From positions 1 to 64,000 of the forward strand of contig JAWVFL010000016.1 in assembly GCA_033856195.1 (NCBI GenBank): a stretch of 64,000 bases of DNA, read 5' to 3'. The position numbers were made by a program, and so were the translations under genes. Under the pieces are notes generated by a model. It was not told the DNA's origin, did not search any database, and saw nothing but the letters and a program-made list of their open reading frames with translations. Below, one piece after another: positions 47,670-56,324 of this stretch (position 1 is the first letter of the stretch; the number at the start of each line of letters is the position of its first letter). The DNA is from VRUE01 sp033856195. Lineage in GTDB: Bacteria > Actinomycetota > Thermoleophilia > Solirubrobacterales > 70-9.

Positions 47670-49053
47670 TCCCGCTGAATCCCGGTATCGCGACTTTGGC
47701 CGCCTCGCTACCCGCGGCCCTGGAGACGGCAAGGATCGCCACGTCGTCATCGAGTGCGCCCGCGGTGAAGGAGCGCAACGCTCCTTCGACCCGCTGCACC
47801 GTGCCCGCCGGGTTGCCAGCCCCAGCCAGCTCCGCGCGCAGGCGTGCCTCGCCGAAGCGTCCACCCACTCCGGCTGCCTCGACAACGCCGTCGGTGAACA
47901 TGACCAGCTGCTGGCCGGGCTGGACCGCGCTCTGCCCGATCCGCCACTCGACGTCGGCAAAGGCGCCGAGCACCGGGTCCGTGGCCGCCGCCTCGTTGAC
48001 CTCGTCGCCGTCGACCAGGAGCGGCGGCAGGTGCCCGGCGACCGCGATGCGCACCGGCTGTCGCGGGTCCTCACTCAGGGTAAGGGCCGCGATGCTGCAG
48101 AGCGACGCATCCTGGCGAGCGAGCAGCGCCCGGTTGAGCGTGGCCAGCGCCACGAGTGGATCGTTGGTCAGGACCGCTGCGGTGCGCAGCGTGTAGCGGG
48201 CAAGCGCCGTAATCGAAGCGGCGCGAGCGCCGCGGCCGGTGACGTCGCCAATCACAAGCATCCAGCCGTCGGCGACCTGGAAGGCGTCGTAGAAGTCGCC
48301 GCCGACTTCGTTCTCGGCGCCCGCCGGCCGGTACATCGCCGCCAGCGACCAGCCGGGGATGTGGGGCAATGGCGGCGGCAGAAGCCCCCGCTGCAGCGTC
48401 GCGGCGATCTCCGATCGCGCCCCTTCGGCCCGCTCGAGGTCAGCAAAGAGACCGCAGTTATCGAGCGTCAACGCCACCCGACCGGAGAGGATCCAGGCAA
48501 AGCGCACGTCGTCGCGCCGGTAGCGCCGGCCGGACCAAGCGACGCCGAGCGTCAACGCTCCCTTGACCTGCCCGCGTGCCTGCAGGGCGACCGTGATCGC
48601 CGAGCGAACCCCCAGCTCGCGCAAGAAAGCGAGGTCCTCCTCGTCGTGGGCGATCTCGCGTAACTCCTGCTCGGTCATGTGCTCGTAGAAGCGCGGCTCG
48701 AGGGAGGATTTGTCGTCTTCCACCATCGGTTCCGGGATCGAGGGCTCGCGCCCGAGCAGCCCCCGCTCGGCCTCGGCGCCGCCCTCGGGAGCTACGCGGA
48801 CGGCGACCCGTTGAGCCCGCCCGTCCTCGATCCTGTCGATCATGCAGAAATCGGCCAGCTCGGGTACGAGGATGTCGCAGATTTCCTCGAAAGTCTGGTC
48901 TAGGGAACCGGCCTTCTCTGACACCGCGGCGACCTGGCCGAGGATCTCGAAGCGCCGTTGCGAGCGACGCGCGCGCGCCAGCAGGACGACGACAAGCCAT
49001 GCGCATAGCGCGGCAAGCGCAACGGCCACCGCCGATATGTCAATCCAGGCCAT
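47656..49053 (-). CDS. GAF-domain PP2C (SpoIIE/RsbU-type) phosphatase
   Basis: The 465-residue protein has an N-terminal TM segment (ISAVAVALAALCAWLVVVLL), a GAF-type domain (about 45-205) and a C-terminal PP2C_SIG phosphatase: EVGGDFYDAFQVADGWMLVI, GDVTGRGARAASITALARYT, AGHLPPLLV and FTDGVVEA. Such enzymes dephosphorylate an anti-anti-sigma factor and thereby free a SigB/SigF-type sigma factor. The neighbouring sigma factor and anti-sigma factor fit this. ATG 49053. Confidence 0.9.
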   Translation of the reverse strand: MAWIDISAVAVALAALCAWLVVVLLARARRSQRRFEILGQVAAVSEKAGSLDQTFEEICDILVPELADFCMIDRIEDGRAQRVAVRVAPEGGAEAERGLLGREPSIPEPMVEDDKSSLEPRFYEHMTEQELREIAHDEEDLAFLRELGVRSAITVALQARGQVKGALTLGVAWSGRRYRRDDVRFAWILSGRVALTLDNCGLFADLERAEGARSEIAATLQRGLLPPPLPHIPGWSLAAMYRPAGAENEVGGDFYDAFQVADGWMLVIGDVTGRGARAASITALARYTLRTAAVLTNDPLVALATLNRALLARQDASLCSIAALTLSEDPRQPVRIAVAGHLPPLLVDGDEVNEAAATDPVLGAFADVEWRIGQSAVQPGQQLVMFTDGVVEAAGVGGRFGEARLRAELAGAGNPAGTVQRVEGALRSFTAGALDDDVAILAVSRAAGSEAAKVAIPGFSGNGDG

Positions 49054-49122
49054 CTGCCTCCCAATTGCAGTGCTACTGAAAAGAACGTAACTCGCCCTCG
49101 GTCATAAGTCCACCGTTCTGAT

Positions 49123-49773
49123 TCAAGCGAGAATCAGCTTGCGTGCGAGGACCGGCTTGCCGCCTCGGCAAACGGCCGCGAGATCGGCGACCATGGCGGC
49201 GAGAGCGTCCTCGCGCTCGTCGTGGTCACGCAGGCGCAGGATCGCCGAGGGATGGATCGTGATCGCCCCGATCGGCGCCAGCGACGTCTCCAGCTCGCGA
49301 CCCCGGTCTCGTGTCACCCGCACCTTGGCGCCGAAGAGCGCTTTTGCCGCGGTAGCGCCAAGCGCGACCAGGGCGCGCGGCGAGACCGCGTCGATCTCGG
49401 CCTCCAGCCATGGCCGACAGGCCTCGACCTCGCCCGCGCGTGGGGTCTGATGCAGGCGGCGCTTGCCCCGCGCCCGCCACTTGAAGTGCTTGACCGCATT
49501 GGTCAGATAGACGGCGCCGCGGTCGATCCCAGCCTGCTCGAGCACCTCGTCCAGCAAGCGGCCCGCGGGCCCAACGAATGGCTCGCCCGCGAGGTCCTCC
49601 TTGTCGCCCGGTTGCTCGCCGACGAGCATCAGCTCCGCCTCGCGCGATCCCTCGCCGAAGACGGTCTGGGTCGCGTTCTTCCAAAGGTCGCAGCCCCGAC
49701 ATCCGGCAGCCGCCTCGCGCAGGGCGGGAAGAGTGTGCCGCGACGAAACGAGCGCTGCCGCGGATCGAGGCAT
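49123..49773 (-). CDS. UdgX-type uracil-DNA glycosylase
   Basis: The 216-residue family-4-like glycosylase has motif A in GEQPGDKEDLAGEPFVGPAG and motif B in TIHPSAILR. Between them the loop GKRRLHQTP matches the UdgX-specific KRRIH loop, whose His forms a covalent bond with the uracil site in characterised UdgX. Cys residues in CRGCDLW and CRPW fit the [4Fe-4S] site. It should remove, and stay bound to, uracil in DNA. UdgX assignment rests on this loop. Confidence 0.88.
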   Translation of the reverse strand: MPRSAAALVSSRHTLPALREAAAGCRGCDLWKNATQTVFGEGSREAELMLVGEQPGDKEDLAGEPFVGPAGRLLDEVLEQAGIDRGAVYLTNAVKHFKWRARGKRRLHQTPRAGEVEACRPWLEAEIDAVSPRALVALGATAAKALFGAKVRVTRDRGRELETSLAPIGAITIHPSAILRLRDHDEREDALAAMVADLAAVCRGGKPVLARKLILA

Positions 49774-49809
49774 TGGGCTAACCAGGTAGGCCCTGGGCCG
49801 CTAGGTCGC

Positions 49810-50031
49810 TCATCCGCGCGGCTCGCCCCAGACGCCCTTGGGGGTGTCGTCCTCGTATTTGCCTGCGGTGCCGGTTGGCGGTTCTATCTTTTCGTCGGCA
49901 CGCGGCTTCATTCCCACGTAAACGAGGAAGATCACGAATGCCGGCACGGCGATTGCCAGCGCCAGAAGGGGCGACCAGGCCACGGCGATCAGAGCCAGCA
50001 GGACGATGACGGCAAGCGGTATGGCGTACAT
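49810..50031 (-). CDS. Small membrane protein
   Basis: From ATG 50031 the 73-residue protein has two closely spaced hydrophobic segments (IPLAVIVLLALIAVAWSPLL and LAIAVPAFVIFLVYVGM), then a charged C-terminus with EKIEPPTGTAGKYEDDTPKG. A start at 50070 would add unlikely residues. No function is recognised. Confidence 0.68.
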   Translation of the reverse strand: MYAIPLAVIVLLALIAVAWSPLLALAIAVPAFVIFLVYVGMKPRADEKIEPPTGTAGKYEDDTPKGVWGEPRG

Positions 50032-50070
50032 GTCCCGCGGGTACCCCACTCGGCGTGCCCCTACACCCAC

Positions 50071-51027
50071 CTACAGGAGCTTCGGCAGCACCTCGCGCTC
50101 GTAGAACTCGAAGAAGCCCTCTTGGTCGGGACCGACTTGGTGCAGGTAGACGTGGTCGTAGCCGGCGTCGACAAACTCCTCGATCGCTTCCAGGTGGCGT
50201 TGGGGATCCGGCCCGCAGACGATCTTCTCACCGATCTCCTCCTCGCCGACCAGCTCCGCCGCCTCTTCGAAATGCATCGGCAGGGGCAGCTCGAGGAAGT
50301 GAGAGCCGCTGACGGCGCCATTGGGCCACCATTCCAGGGCGGTCTGGCGCGCCTCCTCCTCGCCCTCGGCCCAGCAGACGTGGATCTGGCCGTAGGCCGG
50401 CTTGCCCTCTCCCGCTCCGTTGCGAAAGCGCTCGATCGTCTCCGACACCGGCGCGGTGCCGACCATGCCATCGCCCAGTTCAGCGGCCAGCTCGGCCGAG
50501 CGCATGCCCGCCACCGCGACGAGAATCGGCGGCGGTTCGTCCGGCAGGCTGTAGAGGCGAGCGTTCTCGACCGTGTAGTAGCGACCCCTGTGCGTCGTCA
50601 GCTCACCCTGCCAGAGCAGGCGAATCACCTCGATCGCCTCCGCCAGCCGCTCTTGGCGCTCCGCCACCGGCGGCCAGCGATCGCCGAGGATGTGCTCGTT
50701 GAGGTTCTCGCCGCTGCCGACGCCGAGCGAGAAGCGCCCGCGCAGCTGGGCGGCTGCCGTCGCCGCCGCTTGGGCGACGATCGCGGGGTGGATACGCGTG
50801 GTCGGACAGGTCACACCAGTCGCAAGCTCCAGCTTCTCCGTGGCCACGGAGATAGCACCGAGCACGCCCCAGACAAAAGGGCTGTTCCCCTGCCTGTCTA
50901 TCCACGGGTGAAAGTGGTCGGAGATGAGGGCAAACTCGAAACTGACCTGCTCGGCGCGGGCCGCCTGGGCAACCAGGTCGCGCGCGCCGAACTCCTCGCT
51001 GGAGAGTGTGTAGCCGACCGCCGTCAT
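50071..51027 (-). CDS. F420-dependent LLM-class oxidoreductase, TIGR03557 type
   Basis: The 318-residue luciferase-like TIM barrel begins TAVGYTLSSEEFGARDLV and has LISDHFHPWIDRQGNSPFVW, ATGVTCPTTRIHPAIVAQAA and SLGVGSGENLNEHILG. These are the F420-binding features of the glucose-6-phosphate dehydrogenase-like group. Substrate is unknown. It is followed after 3 bases by the PfpI gene upstream, so the two are likely one operon. Confidence 0.88.
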   Translation of the reverse strand: MTAVGYTLSSEEFGARDLVAQAARAEQVSFEFALISDHFHPWIDRQGNSPFVWGVLGAISVATEKLELATGVTCPTTRIHPAIVAQAAATAAAQLRGRFSLGVGSGENLNEHILGDRWPPVAERQERLAEAIEVIRLLWQGELTTHRGRYYTVENARLYSLPDEPPPILVAVAGMRSAELAAELGDGMVGTAPVSETIERFRNGAGEGKPAYGQIHVCWAEGEEEARQTALEWWPNGAVSGSHFLELPLPMHFEEAAELVGEEEIGEKIVCGPDPQRHLEAIEEFVDAGYDHVYLHQVGPDQEGFFEFYEREVLPKLL

Positions 51028-51030
51028 TCT

Positions 51031-51603
51031 TCAAGCAGCCGCGCGCTGGCCCTCGTGCACTCCCTCGCCGATCTCCTCGACCACCTTGGCTGAGAACGCT
51101 TCGAGATCGTCGGGCTTGCGGCTGCTGACCAGCCCCTGGTCGACGTGGACTTCCTCGTCAACCCACCTGGCGCCGGCGTTGCGCAGATCGGTTTGCAGGC
51201 TCGGCCACGAGGTAAGCGTGCGGCCGCGGACCACGTCCGCCTCGATCAGCGTCCAGGGACCGTGGCAGATCACCCCCACCGGCTTGCCGGCCTCGAAGAA
51301 CGAGCGCACAAATTCCACCGCCTCCGGTTTGGTTCGCAACTGATCGGGATTAGCGACCCCGCCCGGCAGCACAAGCGCATCAAACTGCTCCGCATCGGCG
51401 TCGCCGACAGCCTCGTCGGCCTCGAAGGTGTCGCCTTTGTCGAGGTGGTTGAAACCCTGGATCTCACCCGCTTCAGGGGCGAGCAGTGCCACCTCGGCAC
51501 CGGCCTGGCGAACCGCCTCAAGTGGCTCGGTCAGCTCGACCTGCTCAACCCCCTCGTTGGCCATCAGGAACGCAACTCGCTTGCCCTGCAACTGCTCCGC
51601 CAT
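51031..51603 (-). CDS. PfpI/DJ-1 family protein (type 1 glutamine amidotransferase-like)
   Basis: The 190-residue protein has FLMANEGVEQVELTEPLEAV and the nucleophile elbow GVICHGPWTLIEADVVRGRT, where the Cys in CHGPW is catalytic. The C-terminal half matches PfpI proteases/deglycases and stress chaperones. ATG 51603 follows AAAGGAG. A hairpin at 51616-51653 separates it from the upstream glycosidase gene. Confidence 0.88.
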   Translation of the reverse strand: MAEQLQGKRVAFLMANEGVEQVELTEPLEAVRQAGAEVALLAPEAGEIQGFNHLDKGDTFEADEAVGDADAEQFDALVLPGGVANPDQLRTKPEAVEFVRSFFEAGKPVGVICHGPWTLIEADVVRGRTLTSWPSLQTDLRNAGARWVDEEVHVDQGLVSSRKPDDLEAFSAKVVEEIGEGVHEGQRAAA

Positions 51604-51615
51604 GACAGCTCCTTT

Positions 51616-51653
51616 CTCTCGTTTCTGCAGTCCTTTCAGACTGCCCGCGAGAG
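51616..51653 (-). terminator. Hairpin between glycosidase and PfpI genes
   Basis: CTCTCG at 51616-51621 pairs with CGAGAG at 51648-51653, and inside GCAGTC pairs with GACTGC around a 6-base loop. It lies 20 bases past the glycosidase stop and just before the PfpI ribosome site, so it may end the upstream transcript or protect the PfpI mRNA. Confidence 0.5.
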
Positions 51654-51673
51654 GGCGTCGCAAACCGACGCGA

Positions 51674-52795
51674 CTAGGGAGTGCTGCGCAGGGCCCGGCC
51701 AGACGCCCTTGGGACCGTGGCTGGATCGCCGCCGGTCCAAGCGTTGAAGCGGTACCAAGACGGCTTCGCTTCGCGCCGTGTGGTGAGTAGGCCGGCCGAG
51801 TCGCAGAACTGGCAGGAGCCGGCCTGGTCGATCCAGGAGAACCACCAGACGCCGCCGATGTGCCAGCGCCGCCGGTTGCCGGCGAGCATGGCGAAGGAAC
51901 GATCCAGTTCACGCGCTTGACCGCGGGGACCGCGCTCCCAGCGCGACTCGAAGCCATCCGAGCCCCAGCCCATCTCGGTCACGTAGAGCGGCGTCGCCCG
52001 GTCGCCGTTGAAGCTCATCACCCGCCGCAGGTTTTCGATCTCCCCTTCGAGCGCGCCGGCATCAGCGACGTAGGGGTGGAGTGCCACGCCATCGAAGTAG
52101 CGCTTTATTCCCGGCACGCGGTAGAGCGCGGCGAGGAAACCGCCGGACTGGATGTTGGGTGGCGTCTGCAGGGGCCGGCCGAAGAGCCCGCCGAGGATGA
52201 CCGTCGAGTTGGGCTCGATGCGATGGAGCAACTGACCGGAGATGCTGATCAGGCGACCGAAGCGCTCGGGGTCGGGTTCCTTGGAGAAGGTGACGATATT
52301 CTCCTCGTTCCAAATCTCCCACTGGCGGACCGCCATACGCGGCAGGTCGGGATTCTCGCGCCAGAAGCTGCCGCGCGGTCCGTAGCGGTCGACCGCTGCC
52401 CGCAGGAAGCGGGTCCACTCCCGGCGCTGGCGAGCGGTTTCCACCGGTTCGCCGCCGAGGCGGGACGAGACCCATTCCGGTGTGCCCCAGACGAACATAA
52501 AGGGGCGCATCCCGTTTTCCGCGGCGAAGCCGACTTGCGCGTCAAGCCCTTCCCAGCGGGGTTCGAAGCGATCGCGCGCCTCAGGTACGAGTTCGGCCCA
52601 GTTCATCGGCAAGCGCACCGAGGTGATTCCCGCTTCCCCCATCAGCTTGTAGTCGCCGGCATCGGTGGCGCCCTGCGGCGAGATGCCGATGAAGCCGCGC
52701 GGCGGCAGCAACAGCGAGCCGGCCACGGCCGGCGTCAGTGCCAGCAGCGCCAGCGTGAGCGGAATAAGCAGGAGTCTGCGCATGCGTCCCAACAC
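51674..52795 (-). CDS. Secreted clan GH-A glycoside hydrolase (cellulase/GH39-like)
   Basis: The 373-residue protein has an N-terminal signal peptide (RRLLLIPLTLALLALTPAVA) and a TIM barrel: ITSVRLPMNWAELVPEARDR, the acid/base Glu in RQWEIWNEENI, and the nucleophile Glu in PLYVTEMGWGSDG. The C-terminus carries CQFCDSAGLL, a possible disulfide. It would cut a beta-glycosidic bond outside the cell. Exact family and substrate are not decided. Confidence 0.8.
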   Translation of the reverse strand: MLGRMRRLLLIPLTLALLALTPAVAGSLLLPPRGFIGISPQGATDAGDYKLMGEAGITSVRLPMNWAELVPEARDRFEPRWEGLDAQVGFAAENGMRPFMFVWGTPEWVSSRLGGEPVETARQRREWTRFLRAAVDRYGPRGSFWRENPDLPRMAVRQWEIWNEENIVTFSKEPDPERFGRLISISGQLLHRIEPNSTVILGGLFGRPLQTPPNIQSGGFLAALYRVPGIKRYFDGVALHPYVADAGALEGEIENLRRVMSFNGDRATPLYVTEMGWGSDGFESRWERGPRGQARELDRSFAMLAGNRRRWHIGGVWWFSWIDQAGSCQFCDSAGLLTTRREAKPSWYRFNAWTGGDPATVPRASGRALRSTP

Positions 52796-52856
52796 ATGAC
52801 CCGGAAGTGGCGGGGAAGTAGCGCTCCGGTCCGACCCCTCGGGTTACGATCGCCAA

Positions 52857-53288
52857 ATGATCGCATGGATCACGGCGCGAGCCGCGCCGATCATCGCCAC
52901 CGTGCTGTTCGGCGCGCCCCTACTGGCATTCGTACTGGTGATCGCGCTGGTCAAAGGCCACGCCAGCGTGGCCTACTACGAAGCCGTGAGCCAGATCATC
53001 CCGGTGGTGATCCTCGCCCTGGCGATCGAGCTCCGCTATTTCTCGCCCAACCGCCAGCTCCCGGAGCCCCTGAAAGCGCGTTTCCGCCGACCCGAGCGAG
53101 CCCAGCCGATCGCGACCGCATACGCGGTGGCCACGCTCCTCTCCCTGTTCGTCAGCGAGGTTGTCTCCCTCGCCGTGGTCGCCTCCAACAGCTCGGGGCG
53201 CCTCGCCCTCAGCATCACCGCAGCCGGCCTCGCCGCCGGCGGCTGTGCCCTGATCGCGGCGATCCTGCTGCCTAACAGCGACAGCTGA
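52857..53288 (+). CDS. Small multispanning membrane protein
   Basis: The 143-residue protein has about four hydrophobic segments: TARAAPIIATVLFGAPLLAF, AVSQIIPVVILALAIEL, ATLLSLFVSEVVSLAVVAS and LSITAAGLAAGGCALIAAIL. A basic stretch (KARFRRPERA) lies between the second and third. No family is recognised. ATG 52857. Confidence 0.68.
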   Translation: MIAWITARAAPIIATVLFGAPLLAFVLVIALVKGHASVAYYEAVSQIIPVVILALAIELRYFSPNRQLPEPLKARFRRPERAQPIATAYAVATLLSLFVSEVVSLAVVASNSSGRLALSITAAGLAAGGCALIAAILLPNSDS

Positions 53289-53344
53289 GCGGCAACCGGT
53301 TCTAGAAATAAGGAACCCGCTTTCGTAGAGCGGACCCCCTGCAA

Positions 53345-53418
53345 TCGGGGCGCCCGGATTTGAACCGGGGACCTCACCGACCCGAACGGTGCGCGCTACC
53401 AGGCTGCGCCACGCCCCG
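53345..53418 (-). tRNA. tRNA-Pro (anticodon CGG)
   Basis: The minus strand folds into a cloverleaf: 7-bp acceptor stem CGGGGCG/CGCCCCG with discriminator A, D stem GCGC, anticodon stem CACCG/CGGTG around a loop with CGG, and T stem CCCGG/CCGGG with TTCAAAT. CCA is not encoded. The anticodon reads CCG proline codons. Confidence 0.95.
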
Positions 53419-53428
53419 AGAGACGGCG

Positions 53429-53434
53429 ATTATC
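53429..53434 (-). promoter_or_regulatory. Possible -10 box of the tRNA-Pro gene
   Basis: On the minus strand GATAAT ends about 10 bases before the tRNA 5' end, a sensible place for a -10 element. The upstream -35 region has only a weak match (TAGTCA at 15 bases). Confidence 0.35.
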
Positions 53435-53452
53435 CCAGACCGGCGAATGTGA

Positions 53453-54202
53453 CTACTGGACGGCCTCGATCGCGGCTTCGATCTGGGCGAGCGAGGGACC
53501 GTCCTGCAGCGTGCGGGTGCCGCGGGGGCCACTGACGATCGCGGCCTGGTGGGTGCGGATGCCGAGGTCACGACCTAGTTCCTCGTAGGCCTCCAGCCTC
53601 TGGCTGATCACGCCGTCGGAGCCGCCGTTGTCTTCCAGGTAGGCAAGCCATTCCGGCTCGTTCAGTTCCTCGATGCCGCCGGCGATCGTGTCGAGGTAGT
53701 CCTCGTCGATGCCGAAGCGCTCGGCTTCGTCCTGGTTGCGGAAGAAGAGGTAGATGTACTGCCAGCCGTAGCCCTGGGCAGCAGCCGCCTCGGCGCCGTA
53801 GAAACCGAGCTCTTGAACGCTTTCGCTGTTCGAGTAGTGGCGATAGAGAAGCTTTACATCGCCCGGCCGGGCGTAACCGTTGACCAACCCTGGGATCGTG
53901 CTGAGGAAGTCTTGCCGGCAGCTGGAGCACTGCAGGTCATTGAAGATCTGGATCGAGACGGGCGCATCGGAGGAGCCGAGGCGGTCACCTTCCTGCGGCA
54001 CCCCACCGAAGATTTCCTGCGCTTCGGAGATGCCGGCGAGATGGACGACGTCCCGCCCGGCCTCCTGGGTGGCGATGCTGACGATTGCGTAGCCGATCGC
54101 CGAGAGGAAGAAGCCGAGGATGAGCACGACCCAGATCCGACCCCGACGCGGGATCGGCACGGCCGCCGGCTCATGGCCTTGGTTCTCGGCAGTCGCGGGC
54201 AC
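53453..54202 (-). CDS. Membrane-anchored DsbA-like thioredoxin-fold protein
   Basis: The 249-residue protein has a TM helix near residues 23-45 (IWVVLILGFFLSAIGYAIVS) and an extracytoplasmic thioredoxin fold: DAPVSIQIFNDLQCSSCRQD, with a CSSC active site, then LLYRHYSNSES and a C-terminal THQAAIVSGPRGTRTL cis-Pro-type region. It would oxidise or isomerise disulfides outside the membrane. GTG 54202 is chosen because upstream sequence carries the opposite-strand promoter and gene. Confidence 0.85.
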   Translation of the reverse strand: MPATAENQGHEPAAVPIPRRGRIWVVLILGFFLSAIGYAIVSIATQEAGRDVVHLAGISEAQEIFGGVPQEGDRLGSSDAPVSIQIFNDLQCSSCRQDFLSTIPGLVNGYARPGDVKLLYRHYSNSESVQELGFYGAEAAAAQGYGWQYIYLFFRNQDEAERFGIDEDYLDTIAGGIEELNEPEWLAYLEDNGGSDGVISQRLEAYEELGRDLGIRTHQAAIVSGPRGTRTLQDGPSLAQIEAAIEAVQ

Positions 54203-54259
54203 CGGGCCATTATCCCGGCTCGGGGAAGGCGGGCGTTCTCCGCAAGAACGGCGAATCGT

Positions 54260-54288
54260 TTGACAGCGTCCGCGACCAGGAGTAAATA
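54260..54288 (+). promoter_or_regulatory. Near-consensus sigma-70 promoter
   Basis: TTGACA at 54260-54265, 17 bases, then TAAATA at 54283-54288. The start of transcription would be near 54295, giving a 30-base leader to the 60-residue protein at 54326 with its GGGAGG ribosome site. Such a good match is rare in this window. Confidence 0.75.
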
Positions 54289-54325
54289 TCTCCCTACCCA
54301 CTTTCAACGACAAGGGAGGTCCGCC

Positions 54326-54508
54326 GTGGCCAATCACCTGACCCCGTCAGAGCTTGCCGAGGAGCTTCACATGAAGCGGCAGGAGGTGATCGGCAAGTGC
54401 ATGCAGATGGGCATACCGATCTTCCATGGCCGCATCGACAGATCCCTTTTCGAGACCTCGCTGCGCAGCATGACGGGCCAGCAGCAGCGCGAGGTCCGCG
54501 CAAACTAA
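54326..54508 (+). CDS. 60-residue helix-turn-helix-like protein
   Basis: GTG 54326 follows AAGGGAGG at a good distance and a near-consensus promoter. The protein reads LTPSELAEELHMKRQEVIGK, then CMQMGIPIFHGRIDRSLFET, which looks like a small HTH or an IF2-N-like helical domain. Nothing else is present. Strong expression signals for so short a protein suggest a regulator or nucleoid-type protein. Function unknown. Confidence 0.78.
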   Translation: MANHLTPSELAEELHMKRQEVIGKCMQMGIPIFHGRIDRSLFETSLRSMTGQQQREVRAN

Positions 54509-54533
54509 CTCTTTAACTAGACTCCCTCCCCGC

Positions 54534-56315
54534 ATGGAGAGGGGGACCAAATCGTCGACGCTGGCGGACTTGCTGCCGCTCTCCGCCAAGCTCTACGGCA
54601 ACGCCCCCGCGGTTCGCTTCAAGCAAGACGGGAACTGGGTCGACCGCAGCTTCGACGAGGTGAACGAGACGGCGCGCTCGCTCTCACTCGGGCTGATCGA
54701 TCTCGGTGTGGCCAAAGGTGACAAGGTCTCGATCCTCGGCAACACTCGCCCCGAGTGGACCTACTTCGACTTCGCCGCGCTCTCGGCCGGCGCCGTCGTC
54801 GTGCCGATCTACCAGACGAACTCGCCGGAGGAGTGCCAGTACGTGCTGGAGAACTCCGACGCCAAGGTGGTCGTCGTCGAGGACGACGAACAGATGGAGA
54901 AGATCCGCGCGGTTCGCGGACAGCTGCCATTGCTCGAGCACGTCGTGCGGATGACCGGGTCGAGCGAGGACGCAATCTCCCTGGAGGATCTCGCCGCCCG
55001 GGGCGCCGCCCGCGAGCCCGCCGAGTGGGAGGCGCGCTGGAAATCGGTAACCAAGGAGGACATCTGCACCTTCATCTACACCTCGGGCACGACCGGGCCG
55101 CCCAAGGGCTGCATCATCAGCCACGGCAACTACCGGGCGATGCTGGACATGGTCAACGAGACCAGCGTGATCGAGGAGGAAGACCTCACCTACCTCTACC
55201 TGCCCCTCGCCCACTCCTTCGCCCTGCTGATCCAGCTCGGCAGCTTCGACCTCGGTGCGACGATCGCTTATTGGGAGCGCGATCCGCTGAAGATCCTGCC
55301 CAACCTGGGCGAGCTGAAACCGACCTACTTCCCCTCGGTGCCGCGCATCTTCGAGAAGATCTATACCGCCGCCAGCAGCGGCATGGAGAAACAGGGCGGC
55401 ATCAAGAAGGCCATCTTCGAGTGGTCGATCGGGGTCGGCAAGAGGATGCGTGCCGCCGAGCGCTCGGGCCGCAAACCGGGCTTCCTGCTGCGCAAGCAGT
55501 ACGAGTTCGCCGACAAGCAGGTGCTCTCCAAGATCCGCGGCCTCTTCGGCGGCAACGTACGGCTCGCCGTCTCCGGCGCCGCCCCGATCAACCCCGAGAT
55601 CCTGCGCTTCTTCGACGCGGCCGGCGTGCTCGTGCTCGAGGGCTGGGGGATGACCGAGACCTCGACCGCGGCGACGATCTCCTCACCCGATGACTTCAAG
55701 GTTGGCACGATCGGCAAGCCCTTCCCGGGCTGTCAGGTGAAAATCGCCGAGGACGGCGAGATCCTGGTCAAGGGCCCCAACGTCTTCCAGGGCTACTACA
55801 AGAACGAGGAGGCGACCCGCGAGACGATCGTCGACGGCTGGCTGCACACCGGCGACATCGGCGAGATCGACCCCGACGGCTTCATCAAGATCACCGGCCG
55901 CAAGAAGGACATCATCATCACCGCCGGCGGCAAGAACATCACTCCGGCCAACCTCGAGAACGAAATCAAGCAGCACCCGCTGGTCTCCCAGTGCGTCGTC
56001 GTCGGCGACCGCAAGCCCTACCTCGTCGCCCTCGTCACCCTCGACCCCGAAGACGCCGTCGCCTACGCCAAAGAGCACGGCCTGCCCGAGGACGCCGAGC
56101 AGCTTGCCGCCAACCTCGATGTGCTGAAAGCAATCGAAGACCACGTGGCGACGATCAACCAAAAATTCGCCCGGGTCGAGCAGGTGAAGAAGGTGGCAAT
56201 CCTCCCCCGCGACCTATCGCAGGAAAGCGGCGAGCTGACGCCGACGATGAAGGTCAAGCGCGCCGTAGTCGCCAGCAAGCACGAAGACGAGATCGAGCAG
56301 CTCTACGCGAGCTGA
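54534..56315 (+). CDS. Long-chain acyl-CoA synthetase (AMP-forming), FadD15-like
   Basis: The 593-residue adenylating enzyme activates fatty acids with ATP and CoA. Motif I is FIYTSGTTGPPKGCIISHGN, the next GWGMTETSTAA, the hinge GDIGEIDPDGFIKITGRKKD, and the conserved Lys near ELTPTMKVKR. ATG 54534. It lies 25 bases after the HTH-like gene and may be co-transcribed. A pair of large palindromic elements follows its stop. Confidence 0.92.
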   Translation: MERGTKSSTLADLLPLSAKLYGNAPAVRFKQDGNWVDRSFDEVNETARSLSLGLIDLGVAKGDKVSILGNTRPEWTYFDFAALSAGAVVVPIYQTNSPEECQYVLENSDAKVVVVEDDEQMEKIRAVRGQLPLLEHVVRMTGSSEDAISLEDLAARGAAREPAEWEARWKSVTKEDICTFIYTSGTTGPPKGCIISHGNYRAMLDMVNETSVIEEEDLTYLYLPLAHSFALLIQLGSFDLGATIAYWERDPLKILPNLGELKPTYFPSVPRIFEKIYTAASSGMEKQGGIKKAIFEWSIGVGKRMRAAERSGRKPGFLLRKQYEFADKQVLSKIRGLFGGNVRLAVSGAAPINPEILRFFDAAGVLVLEGWGMTETSTAATISSPDDFKVGTIGKPFPGCQVKIAEDGEILVKGPNVFQGYYKNEEATRETIVDGWLHTGDIGEIDPDGFIKITGRKKDIIITAGGKNITPANLENEIKQHPLVSQCVVVGDRKPYLVALVTLDPEDAVAYAKEHGLPEDAEQLAANLDVLKAIEDHVATINQKFARVEQVKKVAILPRDLSQESGELTPTMKVKRAVVASKHEDEIEQLYAS

Positions 56316-56324
56316 CGCGGGGGT

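Noticed and set aside
49222..51093. Plus-strand open frame of 623 codons across UdgX and the LLM oxidoreductase
   Set aside because: It spans two well-supported minus-strand genes and has shadow-like composition.
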